NCBI RefSeq assembly: GCF_009671205.1
Contig: NZ_CP045309.1
Span: 2,790,001-2,854,000, forward strand
Origin: Micromonospora terminaliae
GTDB lineage: Bacteria; Actinomycetota; Actinomycetes; Mycobacteriales; Micromonosporaceae
DNA length: 64,000 bases
Reading direction: 5' to 3'
Below the pieces are notes generated by a model. The model saw nothing but the letters and a program-made list of their open reading frames with translations. It was not told the DNA's origin and ran no database searches. How positions within the stretch are numbered: position 1 is the first letter of the stretch; every line of letters starts with the position of its first letter. Below are positions 18,132 through 27,010 of this stretch, piece after piece. A program made the position numbers and the translations under genes.

Positions 18132-18590
18132 TCAGGCCGGGCGGCCCGCGCCGGATCCGGCGCCGTCGCGGCGGATCCGGGCCGCCACGCCCTCCATGGC
18201 CCGGCTGAACCGCTCCATGTCCCGTGCGGACTGCTCCGGCAGGGCACCGAGCCGCGCCGCGAGGGCGTCCACGTCGGCCCGGGCCGAGGCGCTCACCCGG
18301 GCGTCCAGCTCGGTGAGGGCCGCGTTCACGGCCGTCACGACGTGCCCGCACAGGGCGTCCAGGGGTTCCCCGGCCAGCTCCGGGTCGACGGTGACGGACT
18401 CCAGCCGGCCACCCTGGACGGCGACGGCACGGACCCGGCCGCCGGCCGCGCCGCCCTCGGCCCGGAGCAGCTCGCCCGGCGCGCCGTCGGCGTGCTCGGC
18501 GGCCCGGGACCGCATGGCGGACAGCGCCTGCTGCGTCCTGGTCAGCAGCTCGTCGAGGCTCGCGGCCGCGGAGAACGAATCGTTGGTCAT
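18132..18590 (-). CDS. YbaB/EbfC-like DNA-binding family protein
   Basis: 152 residues from the ATG at 18590 (MTNDSFSAAASLDELL), with GAAGAAAG upstream; an in-frame ATG farther upstream (18635) has no ribosome site. The segment GRLESVTVDPELAGEPLDAL followed by CGHVVTAVNAALTELD matches the central strand and helix of YbaB/EbfC proteins (V-x-x-V-x-I-D-P-x-L). That fold dimerises and binds DNA in well-studied members; divergent actinobacterial versions occur beside secretion or sporulation genes. It is longer than the usual 105-115 residues by N- and C-terminal coiled extensions. It may be the last gene of a leftward group, separated from rpf by a terminator. Confidence 0.65.
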   Translation of the reverse strand: MTNDSFSAAASLDELLTRTQQALSAMRSRAAEHADGAPGELLRAEGGAAGGRVRAVAVQGGRLESVTVDPELAGEPLDALCGHVVTAVNAALTELDARVSASARADVDALAARLGALPEQSARDMERFSRAMEGVAARIRRDGAGSGAGRPA

Positions 18591-18650
18591 ATCCGCGCTT
18601 TCTTCACGTCTTTCCGAGCACCGTGACGATAGCAACCGGCCCCGACGCCG

Positions 18651-18681
18651 AACGCCCGGCCGGGAACCCCGGCCGGGCGTT
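18651..18681 (-). terminator. Hairpin terminator after the Rpf gene
   Basis: Perfect 14-bp stem (18651-18664 with 18668-18681) and 3-base loop, 27 bases after the Rpf stop codon on the minus strand. Confidence 0.75.
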
Positions 18682-18707
18682 TCGTGGTGCGGCGCACCGG
18701 TATGGCG

Positions 18708-19555
<848 letters not shown>

Positions 19556-19592
19556 CGGAAACGACGTTAGGAACGTTTTGCGCCGAACGCCC

Positions 19593-19613
19593 ACTTCTTG
19601 TGAAGTTCTTCAC
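19593..19613. promoter_or_regulatory. Overlapping inverted repeats upstream of the Rpf leader
   Basis: GTGAAG-TT-CTTCAC (19600-19613) and ACTTC-TTGT-GAAGT (19593-19606) overlap, in the region where the promoter of the riboswitch-controlled transcript is expected. They are mutually exclusive hairpins or an operator; the protein that would bind is unknown. Confidence 0.35.
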
Positions 19614-19679
19614 CCGGCCGAGCGAAGGTCGGCCCATTCGAGTTGCGGACCGTCCGAAGGGGGCTTATTGAGGGGCGGC

Positions 19680-21512
19680 TCAGTAGGTCCGGCCGTATCC
19701 CTGCGGGAAGAGCGGGACCTTGCCGTCGCCTGCGTTGATGGGCTGCTGGCTGACCGAGTTCATCCAGGTCATCGGCAGTTTGCCGGTCGGCGCGTACCCG
19801 CCGAAGAGGACGTCGGCCACGCCGCCGCCCTCCGTGCCGGGCAGCCAGGCGGCCAGCAGCGCGTTCCACCGTGGCAGCTCGGCGGCCACGTCCAGCGGCC
19901 GGCCGCTGACCAGCACCACGATCACCGGCACGCCCGAGTTGCGCAGCGTCGTGATGGTACGTAGGTCCTCGCGGTCCAGGCTCATGCTGCCGGTGCGGTC
20001 GCCCTGGCCCTCGGCGTACGGCGTCTCGCCGACCACCGCGATCGCCGCCCGGTAGGTCTTGTCGATGCCGGTGCCGCGCTGGTTGTACGTGACCGTCGTG
20101 GTCGGACCGGCCGCCGCGCGGATGCCCTGGAGGATGGTGGTGCCCGGGGTGACGGCGCCGGACGAGCCCTGCCAGGAGATCGTCCACCCGCCGCTCTGGT
20201 TGCCGATGTTGTCGGCGTTCTTCCCCGCCACGAAGATCTTGTTGTTGTCGCGGGCCAGCGGCAGCACGCCGCCGTCGTTCTTGAGCAGCACCTGGGACTG
20301 GCGGACGGCCTGGCGGGCCAGCGCGCGGTGCGCGGCGCCGCCCACCGTCGAGGTCCAGCTCCGATCCGTGTACGGCCGCTCGAAGAGGCCCAGCTCGAAC
20401 TTCTTCGTGAGGATGCGGCGGTTGGCGTCGTCGATCCGGCTCATCGGCACGTGTCCGTTCTGCACCTCGGCCCGCAGGGTGCTGAGGAAGCTCTTCCAGG
20501 CCGTCGGCACCATCACCATGTCGATGCCGGCGTTGACGGCGGCGCTGACCTCGGCGGCGGTGAAGCCGGTGGCGCCGTCGATCTGGTCGATGCCGTTCCA
20601 GTCGGAGACCACGAAGCCGGAGAAGCCCAGCTCCCCCTTGAGGACGTCGGTGATCAGGTAACGGTGGCCGTGCAGCTTGACCCCGTTCCAGCTGCTGTAG
20701 GAGATCATCACCGAGCCGACGCCGCGCTGGACCGCGGCCTGGAACGGGGGCAGGTGGATGGCGCGCAGGTCGGCCTCGCTGAGCTGGGTGTCGCCCTGGT
20801 CGTCGCCGCCGGTGGTGCCGCCGTCGCCGAGGTAGTGCTTGGCGGTGGCGAGCACCGACGTGGGCCCGCCGAGGTTGGCACCCTGGAGGCCGGTGACCAG
20901 GGTGGACATGCTCGCCGGCAGGTCCGGGGTCTCGCCGAACGACTCGTAGGTGCGGCCCCACCGGTCGTTGCGGGCCACGCAGAGGCAGGGAGCGAAGTTC
21001 CAGTCCACACCGGTGCCCGTGATCTCCTCGGCGACGGCCTGGCCGATCTGCTGGACCAGCGCGGGGTCGCGGGTCGCGCCGAGGCCGATGTTGTGCGGGA
21101 AGATGGTCGCCCCGTACACGTTGTTGTGCCCGTGCACGGCGTCGACGCCGTAGATCATCGGGATGCCGAGCGGGGTGGCCAGGGCGGCGCGCTGGAAGCC
21201 GTCGTACATGTCGGCCCAGGACGTGGCGGTGTTCGGCGCGGGCGCGGAGCCGCCGCCGGAGAGGACCGAGCCGAGCCGGTACGTGGTGAGGTCGCTCGCG
21301 GTGACCGCGCCGCGCTCCGCCTGGGTCATCTGGCCCAGCTTCTCGTCGAGGTTCATTCGGGCGAGCAGGTCGGCGACGCGGGTGGCGACGGGCAACGTCG
21401 GGTCCTGGTACGGCAGGCCGGCCGCGGTGGCCGGGGCGGGCGCGGCCAGGGCGGTGACCGCGACGAGCAGGACGGCGAGACCGAGGGGACGGGGGTGGCG
21501 GTGAGGGATCAC
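19680..21512 (-). CDS. Secreted glycoside hydrolase family 3 beta-glucosidase
   Basis: 610 residues. The GTG at 21512 follows GGAAGGAG by six bases; the ORF extends farther without a start signal. Signal peptide about 1-29 (VAVTALAAPAPATAA). The GH3 N-domain shows GQMTQAERGAV, PMIYGVDAVHGHNNVYGATI, LATAKHYLGDGGT and the nucleophile in FVVSDWNGIDQ near residue 304. The C-domain shows VLLKNDGGVLPL, VVGETPYAEGQGD (candidate acid/base) and VVLVSGRPLDV. It releases glucose from beta-glucan oligomers (exo-1,3/1,4-glucosidase type). A 14-bp palindrome CGGTTCCGGAACCG lies 81-94 bases upstream and is shared with the other GH3 gene. Confidence 0.93.
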   Translation of the reverse strand: MIPHRHPRPLGLAVLLVAVTALAAPAPATAAGLPYQDPTLPVATRVADLLARMNLDEKLGQMTQAERGAVTASDLTTYRLGSVLSGGGSAPAPNTATSWADMYDGFQRAALATPLGIPMIYGVDAVHGHNNVYGATIFPHNIGLGATRDPALVQQIGQAVAEEITGTGVDWNFAPCLCVARNDRWGRTYESFGETPDLPASMSTLVTGLQGANLGGPTSVLATAKHYLGDGGTTGGDDQGDTQLSEADLRAIHLPPFQAAVQRGVGSVMISYSSWNGVKLHGHRYLITDVLKGELGFSGFVVSDWNGIDQIDGATGFTAAEVSAAVNAGIDMVMVPTAWKSFLSTLRAEVQNGHVPMSRIDDANRRILTKKFELGLFERPYTDRSWTSTVGGAAHRALARQAVRQSQVLLKNDGGVLPLARDNNKIFVAGKNADNIGNQSGGWTISWQGSSGAVTPGTTILQGIRAAAGPTTTVTYNQRGTGIDKTYRAAIAVVGETPYAEGQGDRTGSMSLDREDLRTITTLRNSGVPVIVVLVSGRPLDVAAELPRWNALLAAWLPGTEGGGVADVLFGGYAPTGKLPMTWMNSVSQQPINAGDGKVPLFPQGYGRTY

Positions 21513-21592
21513 GGGTCGCTCCTTCCGGAGGAACGCTGGGGCCGTGCACCCGCACCATATGCCCACGGGCATCGACTGTGAACAATCCGTGC

Positions 21593-21606
21593 CGGTTCCG
21601 GAACCG
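21593..21606. promoter_or_regulatory. Palindromic operator candidate (GH3 gene 1)
   Basis: Perfect 14-bp palindrome CGGTTCCGGAACCG between the leftward GH3 gene and the rightward luciferase-hemerythrin gene. Its core recurs at 40031-40040 between the second GH3 gene and GH16. The central CG and symmetry suit a LacI-family repressor (inference). Confidence 0.5.
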
Positions 21607-21676
21607 CCGGGCGGGCGGGCGGCGGCGCGGGCTACGGTGGCAGGGTTCGCGCAAGATCGGGACGAGGCGGCGAGGC

Positions 21677-23245
21677 ATGAGCGACCACGGACACGAACTG
21701 GCCTTCGGCGGCTTCCTCACCCCGAGCGCCGGGCGGCCCGAGCAGGTGGTGGCGCGGGCCAAGCTCTGCGAGCAGGCCGGCCTGGACCTGGTGACCTTCC
21801 AGGACCACCCGTACCAGCCCGGCTTCCTGGACACCTGGACGCTGATGTCCTTCGTGGCCGCCGCCACCAGCCGGATCACGCTCGCCGGCAACGTGCTCAA
21901 CCTGCCGCTGCGCCAGCCCGTGGTGCTGGCCCGCAGCGTGGCCAGCCTGGACCTGCTCACCGGCGGCCGGGTCGAGCTCGGGCTGGGCGCCGGCGCCTTC
22001 TGGGACGCGATCGAGGCGGTCGGCGGCCGGCGGCTCTCCCCCGGCGCGGCCGTGGACGCCCTCGACGAGGCGATCCGGGTGATCCGCGAGGTCTGGGACA
22101 CCGACCGGCGCGGGATGGTCCGCGTCGAGGGCGAGCACTACCGGGTGGTCGGGGCGAAGCGCGGGCCGGCCCCGGCGCATCCGGTGCGGGTGTGGGTCGG
22201 CGCGTACAAGCCGCGCATGCTGCGGCTGGTCGGCCGCGCGGCGGACGGCTGGCTGCCCTCGCTGGCGTACCTGCCCAAGGGGCCGGCGGAGCTGCCGGCC
22301 CTGAACGCGGTGATCGACGACGCCGCCGCCGAGGCCGGACGGGACCCGGCCGCGGTGCGCCGCCTGCTCAACGTCACGGGCACCTTCTCCCGGACGTCGG
22401 GCGGCTTCCTGGACGGCCCGCCCGAGCAGTGGGTGGAGGAGCTGGCCGGGCTGGCCCTGGACCACGGCATCGCCACGTTCATCCTCGGCAGTGACGAGCC
22501 GCGCGCCGTGCAGCTCTTCGCCCAGGAGGTGGCGCCCGCGGTGCGCGAGCTCGTCGCCGCCGAGCGCACCACGCCGGGCAGCCGCGCCCACGCCGTCGAG
22601 GAGCAGCAGGCCGCCGTCGGGGCCGGCGGGTCGACCGCCCTCGCGGTCACCCCGACACCCGATCCGGGGGTACGGCTGAGCCCGCGCCGGCCCTGGGACG
22701 AGTCCACCCGGCCCGTGGCGCCGCCGGCACCGGCCGGGCAGGTCTACACGCCCCGCGGGCAGGCCGCCGGGCAGCACCTCGTGGACGTGCACGACCACCT
22801 GCGCCAGGAGCTCGCCCAGGTACGTGACCTACTGGAACAGGTGAAGCGCGGCGCCGTCGCGCCGGGCGCGGCCCGGGCCGTGCTGAACGAGATGACCATG
22901 CGGCAGAACAACTGGACGCTCGGGGCCTACTGCGCGGCGTACTGCACCGTGGTGACCCAGCACCACGGCCTCGAGGACAACTCGATCTTCCCGCACCTGC
23001 GCCGGGCGGACGCCGGGCTCGCGGCGGTGCTGGACCGCCTCGAGGAGGAGCACGTGGTGATCCACGGGGTGGTGGAGAGCGTGGACCGCGCGCTGGTGGA
23101 CCTCATCCGCGAGCCGGGCGACTTCACCGCCCTCCAGGCCGCCGTGGACCTGCTCACCGACACCCTGCTGTCGCACCTGTCGTACGAGGAGCGGGAGATC
23201 GTCGAGCCGCTCGCGCGGCACGGCTTCTACGCCGGCCAGCTCTGA
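21677..23245 (+). CDS. Fusion of luciferase-like flavin monooxygenase and hemerythrin domain
   Basis: 522 residues from the ATG at 21677 (MSDHGHELAFGGFLTP). Residues about 5-300 are an F420- or FMN-dependent luciferase-like oxidoreductase: LDLVTFQDHPYQPGFLDTW, SRITLAGNVLNLPLRQP, GRVELGLGAGAFWDA. Residues about 300-375 are a Pro/Ala-rich linker. Residues about 380-520 are a hemerythrin-like helical bundle with the expected His/Glu ligands: VDVHDHLRQEL, TQHHGLEDNSIFPHL, EEEHVVIHGVV, HLSYEEREI. The di-iron part could bind oxygen or sense redox, feeding or gating the oxidase (inference). It is monocistronic, divergent from GH3. No frameshift: the linker is continuous. Confidence 0.9.
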   Translation: MSDHGHELAFGGFLTPSAGRPEQVVARAKLCEQAGLDLVTFQDHPYQPGFLDTWTLMSFVAAATSRITLAGNVLNLPLRQPVVLARSVASLDLLTGGRVELGLGAGAFWDAIEAVGGRRLSPGAAVDALDEAIRVIREVWDTDRRGMVRVEGEHYRVVGAKRGPAPAHPVRVWVGAYKPRMLRLVGRAADGWLPSLAYLPKGPAELPALNAVIDDAAAEAGRDPAAVRRLLNVTGTFSRTSGGFLDGPPEQWVEELAGLALDHGIATFILGSDEPRAVQLFAQEVAPAVRELVAAERTTPGSRAHAVEEQQAAVGAGGSTALAVTPTPDPGVRLSPRRPWDESTRPVAPPAPAGQVYTPRGQAAGQHLVDVHDHLRQELAQVRDLLEQVKRGAVAPGAARAVLNEMTMRQNNWTLGAYCAAYCTVVTQHHGLEDNSIFPHLRRADAGLAAVLDRLEEEHVVIHGVVESVDRALVDLIREPGDFTALQAAVDLLTDTLLSHLSYEEREIVEPLARHGFYAGQL

Positions 23246-23283
23246 GCGCGGATATTCCCGGATCCGGCGTGAGACAGCTGGCT

Positions 23284-23313
23284 TTGGCTTTCCTAAGTCA
23301 GCAGGTGTAGCGT
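23284..23313 (+). promoter_or_regulatory. Putative promoter of the HxlR gene
   Basis: TTGGCT and TAGCGT are separated by 18 bases. The predicted start of transcription falls within a base or two of the ATG at 23321, so the mRNA may be leaderless, which matches the absence of a ribosome binding site. Confidence 0.4.
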
Positions 23314-23320
23314 CGTCCCC

Positions 23321-23791
23321 ATGACGGACTTCCTCGCGCAGCGCGACTCCTGGTCCACGGCCAACTGCTCGATCGCCGGGGCGCTCGACGTGGTCGGCAA
23401 CCGCACCACGCTGCTCCTGCTGCGCGAGGCGTCGTTCGGCACCCGGCGCTTCGACGACTTCGCCCGCCGGGTCGGCGTCAGCGAGCCGGTGGCCGCCGCC
23501 CGACTGAAGCGGCTCGTCGCCGACGGGCTGCTCGACCGGCGGCCCTACCGGGAGCCGGGCCAGCGCACCCGCGACGAGTACGTGCTCACCGCCAAGGGCC
23601 GGGACCTGCTGCCCGTGCTCGCCGCCCTGCGCGAGTGGGGCGACACGTACGCCGTCGAGGCGCCGTCGGTCCGGCTGGCCCACCACGACTGCGGCGCCGC
23701 GGTGCACGTGGCGCTGCGCTGTGCGGCCGGCCACGACGTGCCGGCCGACCAGGTGGACCTGCTGCCCGGGCCCGGCCTGCTGCCGTCCTGA
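23321..23791 (+). CDS. HxlR-family winged-helix transcriptional regulator
   Basis: 156 residues. The conserved family Cys is in TANCSIAGALDVVGNRTTLL, near residue 17, followed by the winged helix (FGTRRFDDFARRVGVSEPVA, AARLKRLVADGLLDRRPY, EYVLTAKGRDLLPVL). HxlR proteins commonly sense electrophiles or oxidants through this cysteine and control a nearby oxidoreductase. A C-terminal extension with HHDCGAAVHVALRCAAGH has a CxxxxxxxxC-type pair that might bind metal. Twenty-nine bases after its stop comes an SDR oxidoreductase, so the two form an operon and the SDR gene is its likely target. Confidence 0.9.
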   Translation: MTDFLAQRDSWSTANCSIAGALDVVGNRTTLLLLREASFGTRRFDDFARRVGVSEPVAAARLKRLVADGLLDRRPYREPGQRTRDEYVLTAKGRDLLPVLAALREWGDTYAVEAPSVRLAHHDCGAAVHVALRCAAGHDVPADQVDLLPGPGLLPS

Positions 23792-23826
23792 ACGATCCAC
23801 CCCTTCCCACCCTCAGGAGCACCACC

Positions 23827-24525
23827 ATGAAGATCGCTGGAAGCACCGCGCTCGTCACCGGGGCCAACCGGGGCTTCGGCCGGCACCTCGCCGCCGAGCT
23901 GCTGGCCCGGGGCGCCACCGTCTACGCCGGCGCCCGCAACCCGGACAGCGTCGACCTGCCGGGCGCCGTCCCGGTGCGGCTCGACATCACCGACCCGGCC
24001 TCGGTGGCCGCCGCCGCGGAGCTGGCCGGCGACGTCACCCTGCTGGTCAACAACGCCGGTGTGAGCACCGGCGCGGACCTGCTCGACGGCGACCTGGCGG
24101 AGATCCGGCGGGAGCTGGAGACCCACTACCTCGGCACGCTGTCCGTGGTGCGGGCCTTCGCGCCGAGGATCGCCGCCAACGGCGGCGGGACCGTGCTGAA
24201 CATCCTCTCCGCCCTGTCCTGGATCACGTTCCCGCAGGTGGGCGCCTACGGCGCGGCCAAGGCGGCCGAGTGGTCGATGACCAACGCGCTGCGCACGCAG
24301 CTCGCCGACCGGGGCGTCCGCGTCGCCGGCCTGCACGTCGGCTACATGGACACCGACATGGCGGCGCACGTCACCACGCCGAAGTCCGACCCGGCCGAGA
24401 TCGCCCGGATCGCCGTCGACGGGATCGAGGCGGACCGGTACGAGATCGTCGCCGACGAGACCTCCCGCCAGGTCCTCGCCGGCCTCTCCGGCGGCGTCGC
24501 CGCCCTCTACCCGGCCCTGCCGTGA
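23827..24525 (+). CDS. Short-chain dehydrogenase/reductase
   Basis: 232 residues from the ATG at 23827, with AGGAG seven bases upstream. The cofactor loop TGANRGFG is at residues 11-18, the NNAG motif near 75, and the catalytic Tyr-xxx-Lys in AYGAAKAA at about 140-144 with the upstream Ser in ILSALSW. No Arg follows the loop in a clear NADP pattern except GARNPDSV, which favours NADP. The substrate is unknown. The C-terminal segment GIEADRYEIVADETSRQVLA is typical of SDR proteins paired with HxlR regulators. It is in an operon with the HxlR gene, so it is probably induced by reactive carbonyls or oxidants (inference). Confidence 0.9.
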   Translation: MKIAGSTALVTGANRGFGRHLAAELLARGATVYAGARNPDSVDLPGAVPVRLDITDPASVAAAAELAGDVTLLVNNAGVSTGADLLDGDLAEIRRELETHYLGTLSVVRAFAPRIAANGGGTVLNILSALSWITFPQVGAYGAAKAAEWSMTNALRTQLADRGVRVAGLHVGYMDTDMAAHVTTPKSDPAEIARIAVDGIEADRYEIVADETSRQVLAGLSGGVAALYPALP

Positions 24526-24555
24526 TCCGGCGCCGCCGCGCGCCACAATGACGGG

Positions 24556-24915
24556 ATGCGACACGGGTACGCCCACCACGCCGTCCTGGCCCTGGCGCCG
24601 GACGCCGACGCCGGCGCGCCCGGCGCGGCGGTCACGGTGGCGCTCTGCGGGCACTGGGAGCACGAGCCGCCCTGCCCGGTGGCGGCCCACCACACCGGTG
24701 TGGAGCGGGTCGGCGACGAGCTGCACCTGCGCATCCTCTTCGCCACCGAGCCGCACCTCGAAACGCGGGTGCGGGGGGACATCGACCGGGCGTTGGAGCA
24801 CGGTGAACTCACCGGCCCGGACGGTGCGACGACCCGGTGGCGGCTGCTCCGCAGCGGGCTGCGCGAGCCGTCGCCGGACGAGGCGGCACACCTGGACCGG
24901 CTGATCCGCGGCTGA
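24556..24915 (+). CDS. Small hypothetical protein with conserved Cys/His segment
   Basis: 119 residues from the ATG at 24556, about 30 bases after the SDR stop. It has no signal peptide or membrane segment. The part GHWEHEPPCPVAAHHTG has clustered His and Cys residues, and the rest (ILFATEPHLETRVRGDIDRA, TRWRLLRSGLREPSPDEAAH) is an alpha/beta domain of unknown type. A strong terminator begins at its stop codon. It may be co-transcribed with HxlR and SDR. No function is proposed. Confidence 0.65.
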   Translation: MRHGYAHHAVLALAPDADAGAPGAAVTVALCGHWEHEPPCPVAAHHTGVERVGDELHLRILFATEPHLETRVRGDIDRALEHGELTGPDGATTRWRLLRSGLREPSPDEAAHLDRLIRG

Positions 24916-24960
24916 CCGGCCGCCGGGGCGTGGCTGTCCTGCCACGACCCGGCCGCCGGT
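24915..24960. terminator. Long bidirectional hairpin terminator
   Basis: 20-base arms (24915-24934 and 24941-24960) pair at 18 positions around a 6-base loop, between the convergent small hypothetical gene and htpG (ends 24985). Confidence 0.8.
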
Positions 24961-24984
24961 CCCGTCGGGGCCCGCCGGCGTCCG

Positions 24985-26877
24985 CTAGAGGTTCCGGGCG
25001 AGCCGGTCGGCGAGGATCCGGGTGAACCGGGCCGGGTCGGCCAGTTCCCCGCCCTCGGCGAGCAACGCCATGCCGTACAGCAGCTCGGCGGTCTCGGTCA
25101 GCGCGGTGCCGTCGCCGCCCTGCTCGTGGGCCTTGCGCAGCCCGGTGACGAGCGGGTGGGCCGGGTTCAGCTCCAGGATGCGCTTGACCTGGGGCACCTC
25201 CTGCCCCATGGCCCGGTACATCTTCTCCAGCGTGGGCGTCATGTCGTGCGCGTCGCCCACGACGCAGGCCGGGGAGGTGGTGAGCCGGGTGGAGAGCCGG
25301 ACCTCCTTGACGCTGTCGGCCAGGGCGCCGCTCATCCAGGTGAGCAGGTCCGCGTACTCCTGCCGCTCGGCCTCGGCCTTCTCCCGCTCCTCGTCGGTCT
25401 CCAGGTCCACCTGGCCCTTGGCGACCGAGCGCAGGGGCTTCCCGTCGTACGCGCCGACCCGCTCGACCCACACCTCGTCGACCGGGTCGGTGAGGATCAG
25501 CACCTCGTAGCCCTTGGCCCGGAACGCCTCCAGGTGCGGAGAGTTCTCGATGGTGGCCCGGTTCTCGCCGGTGGCGTAGTAGATCTCGGTCTGGCCGTCG
25601 CGCATGCGCTCCACGTAGTCGCGCAGCGTGGTCAGCTCGGCCGGGTCGTGGGTGCTGGCCGCCCGGACCAGGTCGAGCAGGGCCTCGGTGTTGTCCGGGT
25701 CCTCCAGCAGACCCTCCTTGACCACCGCGCCGAACTCGCCCCAGAAGGTGCGGTACGACTCGGCGGAGAGGTCCTTCAGCGTGGCGAGGACCTTCTTGAC
25801 CAGGCGGCGGCGGACGGCGCGGATCTGCCGGTCCTGCTGGAGGATCTCCCGGGAGATGTTCAGCGACAGGTCGTGCGCGTCCACGACGCCCTTGACGAAG
25901 CGCAGGTAGTTGGGCATCAGCGCGTCGCAGTCGTCCATGATGAACACGCGCTTGACGTAGAGCTGCACGCCCCGGCGGCCCTGGGGGGCGAAGAGGTCGA
26001 GCGGGGCGTGCGACGGCAGGAAGAGCAGCGCCTCGTACTCGAAGGTGCCCTCGCCGCGCATGTGGATGGACTCGAGCGGGTCGGCCCAGTCGTGCGCGAC
26101 GTGCCGGTAGAACTCCTTGTACTCGGCCTCGTCGACCTCGTCCCGGGCGCGGGCCCAGAGCGCCTTCATCGAGTTGAGCGTCTGCTCCTCGCGGGTGGTG
26201 GCGCCGTCCTCACCGGGCTTCTCCACGGTCATCCGGATCGGCCAGGCGATGAAGTCGGAGTAGCGCTTCACGATCTCGCGGATCGTCCACTCGGCCGTGT
26301 AGTCGTGCAGGTTGTCCTCGGCGTCGGCCGGCTTGAGGTGCAGGGTGACCGAGGTGCCCTGGGGCGCGTCGTCGACCGTCTCGACCGAGTAGGTGCCCTC
26401 GCCGGTGGACTCCCAACGGGTGCCGCTGGTCTGCCCGGCGCGGCGGGTGAGCAGGGTGACCCGGTCGGCGACCATGAACGTGGCGTAGAAGCCGACGCCG
26501 AACTGCCCGATCAGCTCCTGCGAGGCGGCGGCGTCCTTCGACTCGCGCAGGGAGCGCAACAGCTCGGCGGTGCCGGACTTGGCGATCGTGCCGATGAGGC
26601 GGACCACCTCGTCGCGGGACATGCCGATGCCGTTGTCCCGCACGGTCAGCGTGCGGGCCTCCCGGTCGACCTCGATCCCGATGTGCAGGTCGGTGGTGTC
26701 GACCTGGAGCTCCTTGTCGACCAGCGACTCCAGGCGCACCTTGTCCAGCGCGTCGGAGGCGTTCGAGATCAGTTCGCGCAGGAAGACGTCCTTGTTCGAG
26801 TAGATCGAGTGCACCATCAGCTGGAGCAGCTGACGGGCCTCGGCCTGGAACTCCAACGTCTCGACCCGATCGCTCAC
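24985..26877 (-). CDS. htpG: Molecular chaperone HtpG (bacterial Hsp90)
   Basis: 630 residues. The GTG at 26877 starts VSDRVETLEFQAEARQLL, with GGAAGGAG five bases upstream; the longer ORF is an upstream shadow. The N-terminal GHKL ATPase domain shows LQLMVHSIYSNKDVFLREL (E for ATP hydrolysis, with following ISNASDALDK), VRDNGIGMSRDE and GQFGVGFYATFMVADRV. The middle domain includes YVKRVFIMDDCDALMPNYL, and the C-terminal dimerisation part ends AEGGELADPARFTRILADRL. It is full length. It is a cytosolic ATP-driven protein-folding chaperone, divergent from the FadR operon. No CIRCE or HAIR element was recognised upstream. Confidence 0.97.
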   Translation of the reverse strand: MSDRVETLEFQAEARQLLQLMVHSIYSNKDVFLRELISNASDALDKVRLESLVDKELQVDTTDLHIGIEVDREARTLTVRDNGIGMSRDEVVRLIGTIAKSGTAELLRSLRESKDAAASQELIGQFGVGFYATFMVADRVTLLTRRAGQTSGTRWESTGEGTYSVETVDDAPQGTSVTLHLKPADAEDNLHDYTAEWTIREIVKRYSDFIAWPIRMTVEKPGEDGATTREEQTLNSMKALWARARDEVDEAEYKEFYRHVAHDWADPLESIHMRGEGTFEYEALLFLPSHAPLDLFAPQGRRGVQLYVKRVFIMDDCDALMPNYLRFVKGVVDAHDLSLNISREILQQDRQIRAVRRRLVKKVLATLKDLSAESYRTFWGEFGAVVKEGLLEDPDNTEALLDLVRAASTHDPAELTTLRDYVERMRDGQTEIYYATGENRATIENSPHLEAFRAKGYEVLILTDPVDEVWVERVGAYDGKPLRSVAKGQVDLETDEEREKAEAERQEYADLLTWMSGALADSVKEVRLSTRLTTSPACVVGDAHDMTPTLEKMYRAMGQEVPQVKRILELNPAHPLVTGLRKAHEQGGDGTALTETAELLYGMALLAEGGELADPARFTRILADRLARNL

Positions 26878-26960
26878 ACCGACTCCTTCCACTTCGTGGG
26901 CTTCCGGCGGAAAGGATACGAGGCGTACGCGTGCGGCCACCGCAGGGTGGCGGATTCCAT

Positions 26961-26973
26961 CTGGTCCAACCAG
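26961..26973. promoter_or_regulatory. FadR-type operator
   Basis: CTGGT-CCA-ACCAG, a perfect inverted repeat that contains TGGTnnnACCA. The FadR subfamily of GntR regulators is known to bind TnGTnnnACnA sites. It abuts a TTGACG (26974-26979) and lies 38 bases before the FadR-like start, so autoregulation is likely. Confidence 0.65.
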
Positions 26974-27010
26974 TTGACGGGTTGATGTGTGCGGGGCCAC
27001 ACTGCTGCCC

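Noticed and set aside
21528..21541. A third CebR-like site before the first GH3 gene
   Set aside because: Only about 7 of 14 bases match; below what I would call a site.
26878..26960. Heat-shock operator (CIRCE or HAIR) before htpG
   Set aside because: No matching inverted repeat was found; the only clear symmetry is the FadR-type site farther on.
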